This document shows, piece after piece, positions 8,501-11,110 of a stretch of 11,110 bases of DNA. The notes under the pieces were generated by a model. It was given only the letters and a program-made list of their open reading frames with translations. It ran no database searches and was not told where the DNA came from. The DNA comes from Candidatus Altimarinota bacterium (GTDB lineage: Bacteria > Patescibacteriota > Gracilibacteria > Absconditabacterales > Absconditicoccaceae), in contig WFMP01000241.1 in the NCBI GenBank assembly GCA_015489035.1, positions 1-11,110 of the forward strand. Direction: 5' to 3'. The position numbers and the translations under genes are program-made. Positions within the stretch are counted from its first letter, which is position 1, and each line of letters begins with the position of its first letter.

Positions 8501-8743
8501 ATAGATAGATATAATGAAATATCAAAAAAATATTTAGATAAATCACAAGATGAATTATTGTTAGAAGTAGTTCAATCTAGGATAAAACCTGTATTTTTAA
8601 CAACATTAACAACAGTTTTATGATTAGCTACTTTAGCTGTAAAAGATGCTCTGTGGGGTAGTTTAGCTTTATCTTTTATGTGATGACTTATTTTATGAAC
8701 ATTAATTATTTTAATTTATATACCGGCTATGTTAAAAAAATAA
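5588..8743 (+). CDS. RND-family efflux pump, AcrB-like inner-membrane transporter
   Basis: This 1051-residue protein is colinear in length with AcrB (about 1049). It opens with one transmembrane helix (about 11-27) followed by the porter-domain hallmark Y-P-G-A-D-A-K-S-V-Q (50-59). Helices follow near residues 350-500, with G-I-M-V-D-N-L-I-V-I-I-E at about 403-414. A Lys/Asn-rich cytoplasmic linker spans about 497-530. Then come helix 7 with G-S-V-N-F-L-P, a second large extracytoplasmic domain, and C-terminal helices from about 900 to 1049. D407 aligns with AcrB D407, but the next residue is Asn, not Asp. The helix-10 AcrB Lys940 position reads N966-D967. The frame is continuous with many TGA glycines and ends at TAA. 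It lies 2 bp after the MFS gene. Its partner adaptor is probably the lipoprotein at 2256-4082. No outer-membrane channel gene is visible. The substrate is unknown. Confidence 0.92.
7121..7150 (+). repeat. 12-bp tandem repeat in the RND linker
   Basis: The unit AATAAACCTAAA is present two and a half times and encodes repeated Asn-Lys-Pro-Lys (residues 512-521). It sits in the cytoplasmic loop between transmembrane helices 6 and 7 of the pump, where length variation should be tolerated. Confidence 0.7.
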
Positions 8744-8751
8744 AAATTCAT

Positions 8752-8779
8752 TTGAATAAATCAATATTTTTAATATATT
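8752..8779 (+). promoter_or_regulatory. Candidate promoter of the PhnA-domain gene
   Basis: TTGAAT at 8752-8757 and TATATT at 8774-8779 are 16 bp apart, in the 69-bp gap after the RND gene. No T-run terminator for the RND transcript is seen before it, so read-through is also possible. Confidence 0.35.
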
Positions 8780-8812
8780 TATACCATATTTAGTTATTAA
8801 ATTAGTATCTTA

Positions 8813-9112
8813 ATGTGAAAAAAACCTTGGGAAGAAGATAAAGTAGATTGGGATAATTATGAATGGAATGAAAATGAGGAAGACGGAACAACACAAGATG
8901 ATGAAGATGAACAAATAGTTGTAAAAGATTCAAACGGAAATGTTTTGCAAGAAGGTGATGCAGTAATTGCTATCAAAGATATAAAATGAAAATGAGTGAG
9001 TATAAAAAGATGAGATAAATTTAATAATATTAGTTTTACAGATGATGAAGGACTAATTTATATACCAAAACAAAAATTATATTTAAAAACAGAATTCTTC
9101 AAAAAAGCTTAA
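8813..9112 (+). CDS. PhnA/YjdM-domain protein lacking the zinc-ribbon cysteines
   Basis: This 99-residue protein has a clear PhnA (YjdM) C-terminal domain from about residue 35: V-V-K-D-S-N-G-N-V-L-Q-E-G-D-A-V (36-51), I-K-D-I-K-G-K-G (54-61), I-K-R-G-D-K (64-69) and a final L-K-T-E-F-F-K-K (91-98). These match the family's V-K-D-a-N-G-n-x-L-x-d-G-D and L-K-s-E-F-v-K-K elements. The E. coli protein starts with a Cys4 zinc ribbon ending near Y-E-W-N. Here the N-terminus is very acidic, contains Y-E-W-N (16-19), and has no cysteine at all. The family was named from a phosphonate locus, but its function is unsettled and no phosphonate genes are nearby. The ATG is directly followed by a TGA glycine codon, so under the standard code this gene would be one residue long. 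Four of its eight glycines are TGA. Confidence 0.82.
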
Positions 9113-9131
9113 AAATATAATTTATACATTG

Positions 9132-9166
9132 TAGGTTTAGTTATCTAATTTAGATGGTTAATCCTA
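9132..9166 (+). terminator. Long imperfect hairpin between PhnA-domain and hypothetical genes
   Basis: Bases 9132-9147 pair with 9151-9166 over a three-base loop. The stem is about 16 pairs with a single T-T mismatch and three consecutive G-U type pairs, which hold only in plus-strand RNA. A T-rich but interrupted stretch follows (9167-9177). It probably ends the upstream transcript, or is a structured leader for the next gene. Confidence 0.4.
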
Positions 9167-9196
9167 TATTTTTATTACTAAAAAATTAAAAAATAT

Positions 9197-9658
9197 ATGT
9201 TAAATGAAAATGATTTAAAACAAATACAAAACTTAATTTTATCTTATCATAAGGAAAAAAAATATTTTCCATTTGTAGAAGATTTGTTAGAAAAATATAA
9301 AATGTTCTTTCCTGAAAATCTTGATGACGAAGTAAAAAGACAAATCAATGATTTGGTAAGTGAAACAATATTAGAATATGTCGAAGCTAAAAAAACAAAG
9401 GGTGGACAAATAATGTTGAGATTACTACAAAACAATGATAAATTATGGAAAGATTTTAGAAATTTAAATTCAAGAGAATTTTGTGGAAAAAAAGAGTTTC
9501 AAGAAGTATGAAAGAAAATAGAAAAATTAGTATTCGAATGAGAGGATAGACTTACAGAGAAACTAGTTTGAGGTAGAAGTATGTGAATACAAAAAGCATC
9601 TGAAGCTTGGTATGATATGGTTTATGCTATATTTCCAGAATGGAATAAATTAAAATAA
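9197..9658 (+). CDS. Hypothetical protein, 153 residues
   Basis: I do not recognise this family. The product is soluble, charged and apparently mostly helical, with no signal peptide or membrane segment. The N-terminal half (1-70) alternates Lys/Glu with Leu/Ile/Phe, as in a helical bundle. The C-terminal half contains G-E-D-R-L-T-E-K-L-V-G-G-R-S-M-G (about 116-131) followed by a tryptophan-containing end (A-W-Y-D-M-V-Y). The only cysteine is C95. Glycines at 105, 116, 126 and 130 are TGA, which fall mainly in the C-terminal third. The gene stands alone, 84 bp after the PhnA-domain gene with a hairpin between, and ends right before a strong terminator. The ATG at 9197 is the first in frame and has an A-rich leader with no Shine-Dalgarno sequence. 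TAA stop. Confidence 0.75.
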
Positions 9659-9692
9659 AAAGATTCTAGATTTAATTCTAGATCTTTTTTTT
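9657..9692 (+). terminator. Rho-independent terminator of the hypothetical gene
   Basis: TCTAGA (9665-9670) pairs with TCTAGA (9677-9682) over a six-base loop. With T9664 bulged, the stem extends through AAAAGA/TCTTTT, and eight T (9685-9692) follow. It begins at the TAA stop. This is a strong, canonical plus-strand terminator. Confidence 0.85.
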
Positions 9693-9693
9693 A

Positions 9694-9721
9694 TAAAAAA
9701 ACTATACATTAATTTGTATAG
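9694..9721 (-). terminator. Rho-independent terminator of the oxidoreductase beta subunit gene
   Basis: On the minus strand, CTATAC (9721-9716) pairs with GTATAG (9707-9702) over an eight-base loop, followed by a T-run (A-run on the plus strand, 9701-9695). It faces the preceding plus-strand terminator, so two convergent units are insulated by back-to-back signals. Confidence 0.75.
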
Positions 9722-9740
9722 CTCAATATTTTATTGATTT

Positions 9741-10343
<603 letters not shown>

Positions 10344-10423
10344 TGTCTAAATTAATTTTTAAAATTTTAATAAATATATTGATTAAATATAAAAAATCTA
10401 TACTTAATTAATTATTTAGAATT

Positions 10424-10429
10424 TATACT
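10424..10429 (+). promoter_or_regulatory. -10-like TATACT just before the AGOG gene
   Basis: TATACT at 10424-10429 lies 6 bp before the ATG at 10436, so transcription from it would start at or next to the start codon, giving a leaderless mRNA. The same TATACTTAA string occurs 25 bp upstream at 10399-10407. No good -35 is seen. The 92-bp divergent gap also must hold the promoter of the minus-strand gene. Confidence 0.3.
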
Positions 10430-10435
10430 TAAATA

Positions 10436-11110
10436 ATGCAAAACTTAATAGATAAAATTAAAAAATTTACTTACCAAGACTTAATTAACCTAGAACAATA
10501 TGATGTGCAATATCAAAGTTTGGAGAGTCTATTTCCTGTTTTACAAAATAAGGGACAATTTTTGAAATTGATAATTATAAATGCATTACTTTCTTATCAA
10601 CTTACTATGAAATGAGAAAAATACTGGTTTTTATTTTCTGAATATTTCAAAAATTGAACTACAGATTATAAGCAAGATTTTCAGAATTTTATGTGAAAAT
10701 ATAATAAAAGACTTTTACAAGCAAAATTAAAAAGGTTAGACAAAATAATGTTATTTATAAATACTTTGGATTTTAAAAAATTAGAATATTATAAAAACCA
10801 CCAAACAAAGTTTTTGAAAGAATTAGCCGAAGCTATGGGACAGAGGGAAGATGCAAAAACTATAGTTTTTTGTGTAAAAATGTTTATTTGGTGATGGAGA
10901 ATTACTTGAGAAAATATAGTACCAGATAAAAATATATTTATTCCACTTGATAGTAGATTAAGTAAGATTTCTACAAACAAGCAAGACTGGTCAAAATTAT
11001 CAAAAGAAACTTGATATAGTTTGTTATTATTGGATACACTATTTTATATTTCTTTATGATGAGATTTAGAAAAAATAGAAAATTTGGAATTAAAAAAGAA
11101 GGTTGAAGAG
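10436..11110 (+). CDS. Archaeal-type 8-oxoguanine DNA glycosylase/lyase (AGOG), 3' partial
   Basis: The gene runs off the right edge after 225 residues; family members are around 250, so little is missing. AGOG enzymes remove 8-oxoguanine from DNA and cut the backbone through a helix-hairpin-helix-type fold with a catalytic Lys and Asp. Visible here are G-E-K-Y-W-F-L-F (60-67), the central D-A-K-T-I-V-F-C-V-K-M (139-149), and I-F-I-P-L-D-S-R-L (167-175). D172 is the expected catalytic aspartate and K141 (or K148) the catalytic lysine. E-T-G-Y-S-L-L-L-L-D-T-L (191-202) resembles the family's C-terminal conserved segment. Eight of ten glycines are TGA, two of them in tandem near 11057. The family is known mainly from archaea, so an ancient transfer is likely. 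It is divergent from the oxidoreductase gene and starts with ATG in AAATAATG, without a Shine-Dalgarno sequence. Confidence 0.82.

Noticed and set aside
5588..8743. RND gene as a decayed pseudogene with many stops
   Set aside because: All interruptions are TGA in a single frame, with no TAA, TAG or frameshift, and the length equals that of AcrB. This is recoding, not decay.
9247..9435. Minus-strand open frame opposite the 153-residue protein gene
   Set aside because: The plus-strand frame is longer, extends through TGA glycines, and ends at a strong terminator on its own strand. The antisense frame has no supporting signal.
10789..10980. Minus-strand open frame opposite the AGOG gene
   Set aside because: It overlaps the conserved catalytic region of AGOG and has no family resemblance.

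Overview
The window comes from a very AT-rich bacterial genome that reads UGA as glycine (genetic code 25). Under the standard code nearly every gene here breaks into short pieces. Reading TGA as Gly restores eleven genes with clear family motifs, and the ten genes whose ends are visible stop at TAA or TAG, never TGA. Many in-frame TGAs fall where a family requires glycine: the IlvE G-S-G-V-F-E-G segment, the CPGCG motif of the 2-oxoacid:ferredoxin oxidoreductase beta subunit, MFS motif A, and the lipobox G next to the lipoprotein Cys. This points to the Candidate Phyla Radiation, Absconditabacteria (SR1) or Gracilibacteria. I cannot tell these two apart from this window.

Layout. Positions 55-2190 hold four plus-strand genes: a DUF167/YggU-family protein, a branched-chain aminotransferase (ilvE) ending in a hairpin terminator, a small AbrB/SpoVT-type regulator with a palindrome over its promoter, and an NfsB-like nitroreductase. 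Positions 2256-8743 form an efflux region: a 608-residue lipoprotein adaptor (membrane fusion protein) with a coiled coil of about 330 residues, a 327-bp gap with a GC-rich structured element, then an MFS drug-transporter-like gene and an AcrB-like RND pump separated by 2 bp. Positions 8813-9658 hold a PhnA-domain protein without zinc-ribbon cysteines and an unrecognised 153-residue protein. Back-to-back terminators (about 9657-9721) separate these from a minus-strand gene for a short 2-oxoacid:ferredoxin oxidoreductase beta subunit. Divergent from it, and running off the right edge, is an archaeal-type 8-oxoguanine DNA glycosylase (AGOG).

How they fit together. The adaptor, MFS and RND genes look like one export module, although a gap with its own promoter-like elements separates the adaptor from the two pumps. 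No TolC-like outer-membrane factor is present, which fits the inference that these cells lack a typical outer membrane. The other genes look like independent metabolic, redox and repair functions. No gene start has a recognisable Shine-Dalgarno sequence, and several share the context TAATG. I saw no tRNA, rRNA, CRISPR array or transposase. All functional calls rest on motifs read by eye; no database search was possible.
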